Assembly (NCBI RefSeq): GCF_020866965.1
Contig: NZ_JAJATX010000010.1
Span: 51,418 to 115,417, forward strand
Length of the DNA: 64,000 nucleotides
Source of the DNA: Microvirga roseola
GTDB taxonomy: Bacteria > Pseudomonadota > Alphaproteobacteria > Rhizobiales > Beijerinckiaceae
Direction: 5' to 3'
The notes below the pieces were generated by a model, which made no database searches, was not told where the DNA came from, and saw nothing but the letters and a program-made list of their open reading frames with translations. Below, one piece after another: positions 45,278 through 54,222 of the stretch. Numbering within the stretch: the stretch's first letter is position 1; each line of letters starts with the position of its first letter. The translations under genes were made by a program, and so were the position numbers.

Positions 45278-46030
45278 CTAGCCTCTGACATATCCAGGGT
45301 AGCGACTGCGGATCTCGTCCACATGGGCCAGGGTGCCGGAGAGGTGGTCGCGGAGGTGCTGCTGCGCCCGGTCGGAGTCTCCGGCCGCGATGGCTTCTAC
45401 GATCCATGTGTGGTGCTGGAGGATATTCTGCGCCTTGCCGGGGGTCGGCAGGTGTAGGCGCCGCAGGCGGTCGATATGCCCGCTTCGGCTGCGGACGAGG
45501 GTCCAGAGCGCCTGCATCTGGCCCGCCTCATAGAGGTGCCGATGAAAGACTTGGTCGGCGGCGGCGAAGGCCTCGACATCCTGAGCCTCCATGAGCGCCT
45601 GCTGCTCGGCCAGGCAGGCTTTCAATCTCGCGATCAGCCGTGGGTCGGGAGCATGCGAAAGATCCCGCACCAGTTCGAGCTCAAGGGAACGCCGCAGGAA
45701 ATGCGCCTGCCGGGCAAGCGTCAGGTCGATGGCGCTGACGACGGTGGCATGCTGCGGAAAGACCTCGACGAGCCCTTCCTCCTCCAGCCGCATCAGCGCA
45801 TCGCGAACGGGCGTCGAGCTTACTCCGTACTGAGCGGCGAGGGCGTTACGGGAGAGGACCGTGCCCGGCGTCAGGGCAAGGGACAGGATCGCTTCCCTCA
45901 TCCGTTCGAAGACTTGGGGAGCCGCTTGGCGACCGCGTTCAAGGCGCTCGGCCACGGGGACAGGGAAGGGGTTCGGTGCTGTGCTTGAGGATGTCACGCC
46001 TGAGGAATCCGTTGTCTGGTGTGCCAGCAT
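45278..46030 (-). CDS. GntR-family transcriptional regulator (FCD subfamily)
   Basis: A 250-residue regulator: winged helix (about residues 35-100; LAAQYGVSSTPVRDALMRL, wing VEVFPQHATVV) and FCD domain (FHRHLYEAGQ, HHTWIVEAIAAGD). It is divergent from the sugar-acid dehydratase cluster and probably controls it in response to a sugar acid. A perfect palindrome lies 22 bases upstream of its start. Confidence 0.9.
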   Translation of the reverse strand: MLAHQTTDSSGVTSSSTAPNPFPVPVAERLERGRQAAPQVFERMREAILSLALTPGTVLSRNALAAQYGVSSTPVRDALMRLEEEGLVEVFPQHATVVSAIDLTLARQAHFLRRSLELELVRDLSHAPDPRLIARLKACLAEQQALMEAQDVEAFAAADQVFHRHLYEAGQMQALWTLVRSRSGHIDRLRRLHLPTPGKAQNILQHHTWIVEAIAAGDSDRAQQHLRDHLSGTLAHVDEIRSRYPGYVRG

Positions 46031-46051
46031 AACAGACTTGTTGCTGGCGCA

Positions 46052-46063
46052 CTAATGCATTAG
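46052..46063. promoter_or_regulatory. Candidate GntR operator (palindrome CTAATGCATTAG)
   Basis: A perfect 12-bp palindrome in the region between the GntR gene and the dehydratase. It has the same CTAA/TTAG half-sites as the one at 18444-18455, with a different four-base centre, as would suit related regulators with separate targets. Confidence 0.55.
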
Positions 46064-46317
46064 CGTATGAGTCGCCGGCCCAAGAGCCGGATCCGATCAG
46101 GAAGCCTCCGATAAGAGAGGCCAGAGTGAGGAAGCGCCATGACGATGCAGAGAGCGCACTCGTGCGCCTGCTCGCCGGTACCCAGGCTGCCGAGGCCGCA
46201 CCGGCGGCACCGATTGCGCTCACCCGCTGACCTAAGCCCTTCATTGCGCGCGCCCTTCGCCCTTAGCCTGTCTAGGCAGGCGCATTGGGTCGACCTCGTT
46301 CCACAGGTGCCAATCCC

Positions 46318-48054
46318 ATGACAGCTAGGAAGATGCCGGAAGCGCTCAGGAGCGCGCGATGGTTCGCGCCGGATGATCTACGGGGCTTCGGCCATCGCTC
46401 CCGCATGATGCAGATGGGCTATGCGCCCGAGGACTGGGCCGGGCGGCCGGTGATCGCGATCCTCAACACTTGGTCCGACATCAATCCGTGCCATGCTCAT
46501 TTCCGGCATCGGGTTGAGGATGTGAAACGCGGCGTGCTCCAGGCTGGCGGGTTCCCCATCGAACTGCCGGGCATCTCGCTGGCTGAGAATTTCGTCAAGC
46601 CGACCACCATGCTTTACCGCAACCTGCTCGCGATGGATGTGGAGGAGTTGCTGCGCTCCCACCCGGTCGATGGCGTCGTGCTGATGGGCGGCTGCGACAA
46701 GACCACGCCCGCCCTGCTGCTCGGCGCCACAAGCGCGGGCCTGCCGGCGATCTTCCTGCCGGCCGGGCCGATGCTGCGCGGCAACTGGAAAGGCAAGGTC
46801 CTCGGCTCCGGTTCCGATGCCTGGAAATACTGGGACGAGCGCCGCGCCGGCACCATCACCGACGCCGACTGGCTGAACATGGAGGCGGGCATCGCCCGAA
46901 GCTACGGCACCTGCATGACGATGGGCACCGCCAGCACCATGACGGCCATTGCCGAAGCCATCGGCATGGCCCTGCCGGGGGCTTCCTCGATCCCGGCGGC
47001 GGATTCCAACCATGTCCGCATGAGCGCCGAGTGCGGCCGTCGCATCGTGGAGATGGTCTGGGAGGACCTCACGCCCAATAGGATCCAGACGCGGGAGTCC
47101 TTCCTGAACGGCATTGCGGTCGCCATGGCCATGGGCTGTTCTACGAACGCGATTATCCACCTGATCGCCCAGGCCCGCCGGGCAGGGCAGGAGATCGGTC
47201 TCGACGAGTTCGAGAAAGCCAGCCGCAGGGTGCCCGTTATCGCCAATGTTCGGCCAAGCGGAAGCGCCTACCTGATGGAGGATTTTTTCTATGCCGGCGG
47301 GTTGCCGGCACTGATGACGCGCATCCGAGAACATCTTTATCTCGATGCGATGACCGTAAGCGGAAAGACGTTGGGTGAGAACATTGCCCAGGCGGAGGTC
47401 TACAATGACGACGTCATCCGAAGCTTGGATAACCCGATTTACGCGGAAGGGGCGCTTGCCGTCCTAAAAGGCAATCTGGCCCCCGACGGCTGCGTCATCA
47501 AACCGAGCGCCTGCGATCCCCGCTTCCTGAAGCATACTGGCCCGGCGCTGGTCTTCGACGATTACCCCTCCATGAAGGCGGCCACCGACGACGAGTGTCT
47601 CGACGTCACGCCTGACCACGTGCTGATCCTGCGCAACGCCGGCCCGCAGGGTGGGCCGGGCATGCCGGAATGGGGCATGCTGCCGATCCCGAAGAAACTG
47701 GTGAAGCAGGGCGTGCGCGACATGCTGCGGCTCTCGGATGCGCGCATGAGTGGCACGAGCTACGGCGCCTGTATCCTGCACGTGTCGCCCGAAGCCTATA
47801 TCGGCGGGCCGCTGGCGCTCGTGAAGACCGGCGATCCCATCTCCATCGACGTGGCAGAGCGTACCATCAGCCTTGACGTCACTGAGGAGGAGTTGGAGCG
47901 GCGTCGCATGGCTTGGGTTCCGCCCGAACTTCGCTTCGAGCGCGGCTACGGCTGGATGTTCACGCGCCACATCCGCCAAGCCCATGAGGGCTGCGATTTC
48001 GACTTCCTTGAGACGAGCTTCGGTGCGCCCGCGGGCGAGCCGGCCATCTTCTGA
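46318..48054 (+). CDS. Sugar-acid dehydratase, IlvD/Edd family (L-arabonate dehydratase-like)
   Basis: A 578-residue iron-sulfur dehydratase that removes water from an aldonic acid to give a 2-keto-3-deoxy acid. Cluster cysteines are in DINPCHAHF, MGGCDKTTPALL and YGTCMTMGTAST. Motifs such as RWFAPDDLRGFGHRSRMMQMG (over two stretches) and SGKTLGENI place it with the L-arabonate/D-xylonate branch and not with IlvD or Edd. The ATG at 46318 is preceded by AGGTG. Its partners are an RraA-like protein, an aldolase and a dehydrogenase. Confidence 0.88.
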   Translation: MTARKMPEALRSARWFAPDDLRGFGHRSRMMQMGYAPEDWAGRPVIAILNTWSDINPCHAHFRHRVEDVKRGVLQAGGFPIELPGISLAENFVKPTTMLYRNLLAMDVEELLRSHPVDGVVLMGGCDKTTPALLLGATSAGLPAIFLPAGPMLRGNWKGKVLGSGSDAWKYWDERRAGTITDADWLNMEAGIARSYGTCMTMGTASTMTAIAEAIGMALPGASSIPAADSNHVRMSAECGRRIVEMVWEDLTPNRIQTRESFLNGIAVAMAMGCSTNAIIHLIAQARRAGQEIGLDEFEKASRRVPVIANVRPSGSAYLMEDFFYAGGLPALMTRIREHLYLDAMTVSGKTLGENIAQAEVYNDDVIRSLDNPIYAEGALAVLKGNLAPDGCVIKPSACDPRFLKHTGPALVFDDYPSMKAATDDECLDVTPDHVLILRNAGPQGGPGMPEWGMLPIPKKLVKQGVRDMLRLSDARMSGTSYGACILHVSPEAYIGGPLALVKTGDPISIDVAERTISLDVTEEELERRRMAWVPPELRFERGYGWMFTRHIRQAHEGCDFDFLETSFGAPAGEPAIF

Positions 48055-48070
48055 GTTCCGGAGACGAACC

Positions 48071-48790
48071 ATGACCCAGCTGAGCCCCGAGGCCCGCGCC
48101 AAGCTCAAGACCGTCAGCACCCCGACGCTCTGTACCGCTCTCTACAAGAAAGGCCTGCGCAACCAGTTCATCCAGGATGTGCGCCCGCTCAATCCGAACC
48201 TCGGTAACATGGTGGGCGAGGCCTTTACCCTTCGCTACATCCCGGCGCGGGAGGATCTGAACCCGATCATCGTATTCCAGGACCGCTCCCATCCGCAGCG
48301 CAAGGCGGTCGAGGAATGCCCGCCGGGCGCCGTCATGGTGATCGATAGCCGCAAGGATGCCCGCGCTGCGTCCGCGGGCGGCATTCTCGTTACTCGACTG
48401 ATGAAGCGGGGTGTTGCCGGAGTCGTGACCGATGGCGGCTTCCGGGATTCCCCGGAGATCGCAAATCTCGACATTCCCGCCTATCACAGCCGCCCCTCGG
48501 CCCCGACCAATCTGACGCTTCATCAGGCACTCGACATCAACGTACCCATCGGCTGCGGCGACGTTCCGGTCTGGCCGGGCGATGTGGTTGTCGGGGACGG
48601 GGAGGGCGTCGTGGTGATCCCAGCGCATCTGGCGGACGAGATCGCGAACGAGGCCGTCGAGATGACAGCCTTCGAGGATTTCGTAACGGAGAAGGTGCTG
48701 GAGGGACGCTCGATCCTCGGCCTTTACCCCGCCACCGACCCGCAGACACTCACCGATTTCGCCACGTGGCGGGCGGCTAACAACCGGTGA
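48071..48790 (+). CDS. RraA-like / HMG-aldolase family protein
   Basis: A 239-residue RraA-fold protein with the divalent-metal site in GVVTDGGFRDSPEI and the active-site loop AGGILVTRL. Relatives include 4-hydroxy-4-methyl-2-oxoglutarate aldolase and oxaloacetate decarboxylase, as well as the RNase E inhibitor RraA. In a sugar-acid operon, with the GG..RD motif kept, a lyase or decarboxylase role is more likely than RNase control. GGAGA precedes the ATG, 16 bases after the dehydratase. Confidence 0.85.
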   Translation: MTQLSPEARAKLKTVSTPTLCTALYKKGLRNQFIQDVRPLNPNLGNMVGEAFTLRYIPAREDLNPIIVFQDRSHPQRKAVEECPPGAVMVIDSRKDARAASAGGILVTRLMKRGVAGVVTDGGFRDSPEIANLDIPAYHSRPSAPTNLTLHQALDINVPIGCGDVPVWPGDVVVGDGEGVVVIPAHLADEIANEAVEMTAFEDFVTEKVLEGRSILGLYPATDPQTLTDFATWRAANNR

Positions 48791-48828
48791 GCGCAATGAG
48801 GCTTCTGACGCAGAGCCCCGGACGGCAC

Positions 48829-49593
48829 TCACTCCCTGAAGCGGGAGATGAGTTCGTCCGCAGCCTTGCGGAGGAGGCCCATATCGGCGCCGACGGCCAC
48901 AAAGGTGTAGCCCCACTCGAGATAGCGCCGGGCGTCGGCCTCGACCGGTGCGAGGATTCCGGCAGGCTTTCCGAGCTTGCGGCATCTGTCGACGGCCGAG
49001 CGGATCGCTGCCTGTACGTCAGGGTGGCCTGGATTGCCGAGATGCCCGAGATCGGCCGAGAGGTCAGATGGGCCGATGAAGATGCCGTCGATCCCGTTCA
49101 CGGCAGCAATGGCCTCGAGCCGCTCCAGCGCAGCGCCGGTTTCGAGCTGGACGAGACAGCACAACTCGTCATGAACCTTCTTGAAGTAATCCGTCACGCG
49201 CCCGTAGCGGTTCGCCCGCGAGCTGACGGACACGCCGCGCACGCCGTGCGGCGGATAGCGCATTGCCCGCACAGCCCGCTCGGCTTCTTCCTCGTTCTGG
49301 ACGAAGGGAATAAGCAGGCTCTGCGCGCCGGCATCAAGGAAGCGCTTGATGAGAACCGTGTCGTTCCAGGCCGGGCGCACGATGGGTTCCGCCGAGCACC
49401 CGACGAGGACGCGCATTTGCGAGATGATGTCGGGCAGCTCCGTAGGCGTGTGCTCCGTATCGAGCAGAAGCCAGTCATAGCCGGCGTGCCCCAGCATCTC
49501 GACGGCTGCGATGCTGCCCGTCGAGCTCCAGAGGCCGATCTGTTTCTCCCCTTTGGCAATCGCGCGCTTGAAGGTGTTCGTCGGAATGTCCAT
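48829..49593 (-). CDS. HpcH/HpaI-family class II aldolase
   Basis: A 254-residue aldolase that splits 2-keto-3-deoxy sugar acids or 4-hydroxy-2-oxo acids into pyruvate and an aldehyde. The catalytic His48 is in LLLDTEHTP, metal ligands in VQLETG (Glu) and IGPSDLSADLG (Asp). GarL and HpaI are the best-known relatives. It is on the opposite strand, converging on the RraA-like gene, but the substrate type links it to the dehydratase. Confidence 0.92.
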   Translation of the reverse strand: MDIPTNTFKRAIAKGEKQIGLWSSTGSIAAVEMLGHAGYDWLLLDTEHTPTELPDIISQMRVLVGCSAEPIVRPAWNDTVLIKRFLDAGAQSLLIPFVQNEEEAERAVRAMRYPPHGVRGVSVSSRANRYGRVTDYFKKVHDELCCLVQLETGAALERLEAIAAVNGIDGIFIGPSDLSADLGHLGNPGHPDVQAAIRSAVDRCRKLGKPAGILAPVEADARRYLEWGYTFVAVGADMGLLRKAADELISRFRE

Positions 49594-49913
49594 GGCGTAC
49601 GTGTTCCTCCCGTTTGGCGGTTCATGGATAGCACTGCATTGCCACGCTCGGATAGCGCCTGCCGAAGAGTTATTCGAGGGAGAAGTCTGCGGAGATCAGA
49701 AATGCTGCAGAGCAGCAAAAGTATTTCCGCGCAGCGATGCAGCAGAACCCTCGTCAACTTGACAAGCCTGACCCTGAGTGGAACGCTTGGAATTGTCTGC
49801 AGGCATCGACGATCCTTGGAGCGACCCTATGGAAAGACGACGGCTTCTGCCGTTTGCAGGATCCCCTCCGCGCCGGGCCTTGGCGCCGGCGGAGAGCAGG
49901 TGAGGGTGGCCCA
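49594..49913. other. Intergenic region between the aldolase and Ldh-type gene
   Basis: About 320 bases between divergent genes. It should carry both promoters; I see no clear palindrome, hairpin or small gene. An open frame continuing upstream from the Ldh-type gene to 49737 has no ribosome site and no family-like sequence. Confidence 0.45.
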
Positions 49914-50984
49914 TTGACCCTGCAGCACGCGAAGATTCCGGCAGAGCTTTTGCACAGGCAGATGACGCTGGTGTTCGAAGCCTGGGGGTTACCGAAAGAC
50001 GATGCTGCAGTCACCGCCGATGTGCTGACGAAAGCCGATCTGATGGGGATCGACAGTCACGGCATAACGCTGCTTCCGCTCTATGACGAACTGATCCGCT
50101 CCGGACGCGTAGAGCCGAAAGCACAGGTCGCGGTTGCGCGTTCCTTCGGCGCAATGGCTCTCATCGACGGCGGCGGCGGTTTTGGCCAGGCGCCATCTAT
50201 CCGTGCCATGGATCTCGCCATTCAGAAGGCGCGCGCCTTCGGCATCGGTGCAGTCGGGGTGCGCAATTCAAATCACTACGGAGCCGCCGGCATTTATGCC
50301 CTCCGAGCCGCGCAGTCAGGGCTCATCGGACTGTCGACCTCGGCGGTCTACAAGCCCTCCATCGTTCCGGTCTTCGGCCGCGAGCCGCGGCTTGGAACGA
50401 ACCCGATCGGATTCGCTGCGCCGGGGCGCGACAACAGGCCGTTCCTGCTCGACATGGCTACGAGCACCATCGCCATCGGCAAGCTGAAGCTTGCCGCCAG
50501 GGAGGGAAAGAGATTGCCGGCGGGCTGGGTTCTCGACCGCGAGGGACAGCCGCAGCACGATCCCGAGCAGGCCCTCGCCGACCGCCTCATGACGCCGCTC
50601 GGCGGTTCCCGCGAGATGGGCGGTCACAAGGGCTATGGACTTGCCGCCATGGTCGAGGTCCTTTCGACGCTTCTGCCGGGCGCGAGCTATGCGCCGCTCC
50701 GCGATGCGAATGCCGGCCGTTTCGATGTGGGCCACTTTCACATGGCGATCCACCCAGATGCTTTTCGCGAGGAGGGCGAGTTCGCCCGTGACCTCGACGC
50801 CTTTATCGACTGCCTTCACGCCACACGTCCTGCCGACGAGAGCCAGCCCGTTCTGGTTCCGGGCGATCCTGAGCACGAGACCTATCGGCGGCGCTCCCGC
50901 GAAGGCGTGCCTGTCCCCCGCTCGTTGATGCAGGTTGTGGAAGGTATTGCCCGCGAATGCGGCGCCGATTTTCTACTGGCCTGA
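49914..50984 (+). CDS. Ldh-family (malate/L-lactate dehydrogenase-like) oxidoreductase
   Basis: A 356-residue NAD(P)H-dependent 2-oxo-acid reductase of the YbiC/DpkA/AllD family, a fold distinct from classical lactate dehydrogenase. Catalytic His is in MGIDSHGITLLP (about residue 48); nucleotide-binding motifs are VRNSNHYGAAGIYA, RLGTNPIGFAAPG and MGGHKGYGLAAMVEV. The conserved N-terminus (KIPAELLHRQM) requires a start before it, and the TTG at 49914, after GAGGGTGG, is the best one. It probably reduces a keto acid from the same pathway. Confidence 0.87.
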   Translation: MTLQHAKIPAELLHRQMTLVFEAWGLPKDDAAVTADVLTKADLMGIDSHGITLLPLYDELIRSGRVEPKAQVAVARSFGAMALIDGGGGFGQAPSIRAMDLAIQKARAFGIGAVGVRNSNHYGAAGIYALRAAQSGLIGLSTSAVYKPSIVPVFGREPRLGTNPIGFAAPGRDNRPFLLDMATSTIAIGKLKLAAREGKRLPAGWVLDREGQPQHDPEQALADRLMTPLGGSREMGGHKGYGLAAMVEVLSTLLPGASYAPLRDANAGRFDVGHFHMAIHPDAFREEGEFARDLDAFIDCLHATRPADESQPVLVPGDPEHETYRRRSREGVPVPRSLMQVVEGIARECGADFLLA

Positions 50985-51047
50985 CGCCAGCGGGATGAAA
51001 GACCGAGGCGGCTCGATCCGCCACGGAACAATGACATGGAGGAAACG

Positions 51048-51995
51048 ATGAAGCTACGCACCATCCTGACTGCAACTGCCGCTTCGATGATCGCGCTCGG
51101 AGCCCATGCCGCCGACCTGAAGCTGATGACTGGGCCCCAGGGCGGCGTCTGGGTGCCGCTCGGCGGTCAGCTGAAGGAGATCTGGGAGCAGGCGATTCCG
51201 GGAACGAATGTCCAGCCGCTTCCCGGCGCCGGCATTGCGAATGTTCGCGGTGTCGACGAAGGCAAGGCGGATGTCGGTTTCGGCAACTCTATTTCCACGG
51301 TCGATGGACTGGCCGGCAATGCGCCGTTCCCGAAAGCCGCCACCAAAGTTTGCAATGTGGCGACGCTCTATCCGCAGTACTTCCAGATGCTGGTGCCCGC
51401 GGATTCGAACATCGAGAAGGTTTCCGACCTGAAAGGCAAGGCCATCACGACCCAGCCGCGCGGCAACACGGGCGAACTCATCACCCAGCAACTCCTGAAG
51501 GCCAACGGGATGAGCTATGACGACGTGAAGGTCAGCCACGTCTCCTATACCGACTCCGTGGAGCAGATGAAGGACGGGCACGCCCAGGCCTTTACCCTCG
51601 GCACGGCCATTCCTTCCGGTGCGGTGATGGACCTTGCCTCTGCGCGGGACGTGAAGCTTCTCGACCTGTCGGGCAGCCTGCCCGAGATGAAGAAGATGAA
51701 CCCCGGCTACACGCTCGTGACCGTGCCGAAGAACACCTACCCGAAGCAGGAGCAGGACGTGAAGGTGATCGGTTATGCGACGCACCTCGTCGCCAACTGC
51801 GACCTGCCGGAGGATATGGTCTACAAGATGACGAAGGCCATTGCGGACAACGTGCCTTCGCTGGCAGCTACTAGCAAGGCGATGTCCGGGCTGACTCCGA
51901 AGGAGATGGCGGAGGATGTCGGCGTGCCGTTCCATCCTGGCGCGGCCAAGTTCTACAAGGAGCAGGGCATCTCCGTACAGGCCAAGAGCTCCTGA
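51048..51995 (+). CDS. TAXI-family TRAP transporter binding protein
   Basis: A 315-residue periplasmic receptor with a short signal ending near AHAA. TAXI features: LMTGPQGGVWVPLGGQL and PGAGIANVRGVDEGKADVGFGNS at the start, then LKGKAITTQPRGNTGEL and a C-terminal GVPFHPGAAKFYKE. TAXI proteins feed fused TRAP permeases with small organic acids such as glutamate or 2-oxoglutarate. The ATG at 51048 is preceded by GGAGGAAACG; an ATG 12 bases earlier is unlikely. Confidence 0.92.
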   Translation: MKLRTILTATAASMIALGAHAADLKLMTGPQGGVWVPLGGQLKEIWEQAIPGTNVQPLPGAGIANVRGVDEGKADVGFGNSISTVDGLAGNAPFPKAATKVCNVATLYPQYFQMLVPADSNIEKVSDLKGKAITTQPRGNTGELITQQLLKANGMSYDDVKVSHVSYTDSVEQMKDGHAQAFTLGTAIPSGAVMDLASARDVKLLDLSGSLPEMKKMNPGYTLVTVPKNTYPKQEQDVKVIGYATHLVANCDLPEDMVYKMTKAIADNVPSLAATSKAMSGLTPKEMAEDVGVPFHPGAAKFYKEQGISVQAKSS

Positions 51996-52017
51996 TCGGG
52001 CCTCATAAGCGAATGGC

Positions 52018-52053
52018 GCCGCGCCTCCTGCCGCACTGGCAGAGGGGCGCGGC
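52018..52053 (+). terminator. Strong hairpin between TAXI gene and fused TRAP permease
   Basis: Arms 52018-52032 and 52038-52053 pair over about 15 positions with one bulged A and one wobble, with a five-base loop. There is no T-run. It is likely an attenuator or a 3' stabiliser of the binding-protein message. Confidence 0.5.
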
Positions 52054-52097
52054 CCTCCCTGTAGACCGTCACGACCTGATTACGCGGAAGCGCCCCC

Positions 52098-53981
52098 ATG
52101 AAGCAGCATCTCACGCACGGCAACATCGTCCGCTGGACTGCCGGCATCATCGGCCTTGCCATGGCGGCGTATCACATGTGGGTCATCCTGGTCGGCACGC
52201 CGGAGGCGATCATCTTCCGCGGTACCCATCTTCTGTTCGCGTTGACGCTGACCTTCCTGATGGCGCGGCGCACGCAGACCCATGAGGGACAGCCACCTTC
52301 GGTGCTGGATTACGGCCTGCTCGCGCTCGCGGTCGCGCCGATCCTCTACCTGTTCTTCTATTACGACTATGTCGTGAACCGCATCTATTACATCGACGAC
52401 CTGACCTGGACCGACATGGCGCTCGGTACGCTTCTCGTCGTTATGATCCTGGAAGCGACGCGCCGCCTTATCGGCTGGGCTCTGCCCCTCACAGCGCTGA
52501 TCTTCCTGGCCTATGGTCTTTTCTATGTCGGCGTCGAGCCCATGCGGCTGCTTGACCAGCTCTACATGACCACGGAGGGCATTTTCGGGATGCCGCTCGG
52601 CGTCTCGGCTTCGTACGTGATGATCTTCGTCCTGTTCGGCGCGTTCATGGAGCGCACCGGCACCGGCCAGCTCTTCATGGACTTCGCCATGAGCCTCACA
52701 GGCCACACCGCCGGCGGCCCCGGCAAGGTCTCGGTCGTGAGTTCCAGCCTGTTCGGCACGATATCGGGTTCGGCGGTCGCGAACGTGATGGTCGACGGTC
52801 CGATCTCGATCCCGCTGATGAAGCGTACAGGCTTCAAGCCTCATTTCGCGGCCGGCGTCGAGGCGGTGGCCTCAACCGGCGGGCAGATCATGCCACCCAT
52901 TATGGGAGCGGCCGCCTTCGTCATGGCCGAGTTCATGCAAGTCTCCTACGGCCAGGTAATCCTCTGGGCTTTGCTCCCAGCCATTCTCTACTATCTTGCA
53001 TGCTTCGGCGCGGTGCATTTCGAGGCCAAGCGCGCGGGGCTTGCCGGCATGCCGCGCTCCGAGCTGCCGCGGCTGGGCCAGGTGCTGGGGGAGCGCGGTC
53101 ACCTTTTCCTGCCGGTCCTGACGATCCTCTTCGTCATGTATTCCGGGTACAGTGCGCCCCTGGCGGCCCTTGCGGGTACGCTCGCCTGTTTCCCGGTGGC
53201 GGCCCTGCGTGCCTCGACCCGTCACAATGTCACCCTGCGCAATGTGATTGAGGCAATGATCGACGGCGCGCGCAATGCACTGCCCGTCGCGCTCGCCTGC
53301 GCCTGCGCCGGAATCATCATCGGCGTGGTGTCGCTCACAGGAGCGGGCATCGTCTTCACACAGGTCGTGCTGCATCTCGCCCAAAGCACGCTGCTGCTGG
53401 CGCTTGTCCTGACCATGATCGCCGGCATCGTGCTCGGCATGGGCATGCCCACGACGCCGGCCTACATCATCATGACCGCGCTTCTCGTGCCTGCGCTCAT
53501 TAAGCTCGGGGTGGTGGAGCCCGCAGCTCATATGTTCGCCTTCTACTTCGCCATCCTGTCGGCCATCACTCCGCCTGTGGCGCTTGCGACCTTCGCGGCC
53601 GCGGGCCTTGCCAAGGCGGATCTCTGGAAGAGCGGCATCGCCTCGGTGAAGATCGGCGCCGCGGGCTTCATCGTGCCGTTCATGTTTGTCTATGAGCCAG
53701 CCTTGTTGATGATCGGCGATTGGCCGCTGATCGTGTCCGCAATGATCACTGCCGCCGCCGGTGCGCTCCTGCTGGCAGCGGGTCTGCATGGATATCTCCT
53801 CCGACCGGCCGCGCTGTGGGAGAGGGCGCTTCTCGTTGCTGCCGCCTTCTGCCTGATCAAGCCGGGTCTTATTACGGATATTGCCGGGGCGGCGCTGACC
53901 GGCACGGTGGTCCTCAGCCAACTCACCTGGGGCCGGAAGTACTCCGGTACCCTGAGCGTGAAGGAGCCGGGCACGCCCTGA
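52098..53981 (+). CDS. Fused TRAP transporter permease (DctQM-type, TAXI-associated)
   Basis: A 627-residue permease with the small-subunit region (about residues 1-190, four spans) fused to the large subunit. The DctM-like core contains SSSLFGTISGSAVANVMVDGPIS across two stretches, ASTGGQIMPPIMGAAAFVMAE, GMGMPTTPAYIIM and SAITPPVALATFAAAG. Two C-terminal spans follow. This is the standard partner of TAXI binding proteins. Confidence 0.95.
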   Translation: MKQHLTHGNIVRWTAGIIGLAMAAYHMWVILVGTPEAIIFRGTHLLFALTLTFLMARRTQTHEGQPPSVLDYGLLALAVAPILYLFFYYDYVVNRIYYIDDLTWTDMALGTLLVVMILEATRRLIGWALPLTALIFLAYGLFYVGVEPMRLLDQLYMTTEGIFGMPLGVSASYVMIFVLFGAFMERTGTGQLFMDFAMSLTGHTAGGPGKVSVVSSSLFGTISGSAVANVMVDGPISIPLMKRTGFKPHFAAGVEAVASTGGQIMPPIMGAAAFVMAEFMQVSYGQVILWALLPAILYYLACFGAVHFEAKRAGLAGMPRSELPRLGQVLGERGHLFLPVLTILFVMYSGYSAPLAALAGTLACFPVAALRASTRHNVTLRNVIEAMIDGARNALPVALACACAGIIIGVVSLTGAGIVFTQVVLHLAQSTLLLALVLTMIAGIVLGMGMPTTPAYIIMTALLVPALIKLGVVEPAAHMFAFYFAILSAITPPVALATFAAAGLAKADLWKSGIASVKIGAAGFIVPFMFVYEPALLMIGDWPLIVSAMITAAAGALLLAAGLHGYLLRPAALWERALLVAAAFCLIKPGLITDIAGAALTGTVVLSQLTWGRKYSGTLSVKEPGTP

Positions 53982-54135
53982 GCGCCCATTCCGATGGGAG
54001 CTGCTGCCGGGCAGTTACAAGAAATCCAAGAAATGTGATGAATACTTACTTATTGGCGTAGATGTTTTTGTCGTGCTTCAGGGCAATATTCACTGAACGG
54101 CAACATTGTTCTAATATGTGTGATGTAATGCCGCC

Positions 54136-54149
54136 GATTATACATAATC
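54136..54149. promoter_or_regulatory. AT-rich dyad upstream of the metalloprotease
   Basis: GATTAT-AC-ATAATC, a 6-bp perfect inverted repeat in a locally AT-rich region 73 bases before the metalloprotease start. It may be an operator or part of the promoter; no regulator can be named. Confidence 0.3.
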
Positions 54150-54222
54150 TTTCACACAGAAATGGAATGACCTGGGGAACTTGATTGGCCAGTATTTGAC
54201 GGTGATTTGCTTTGGAGGAAAC

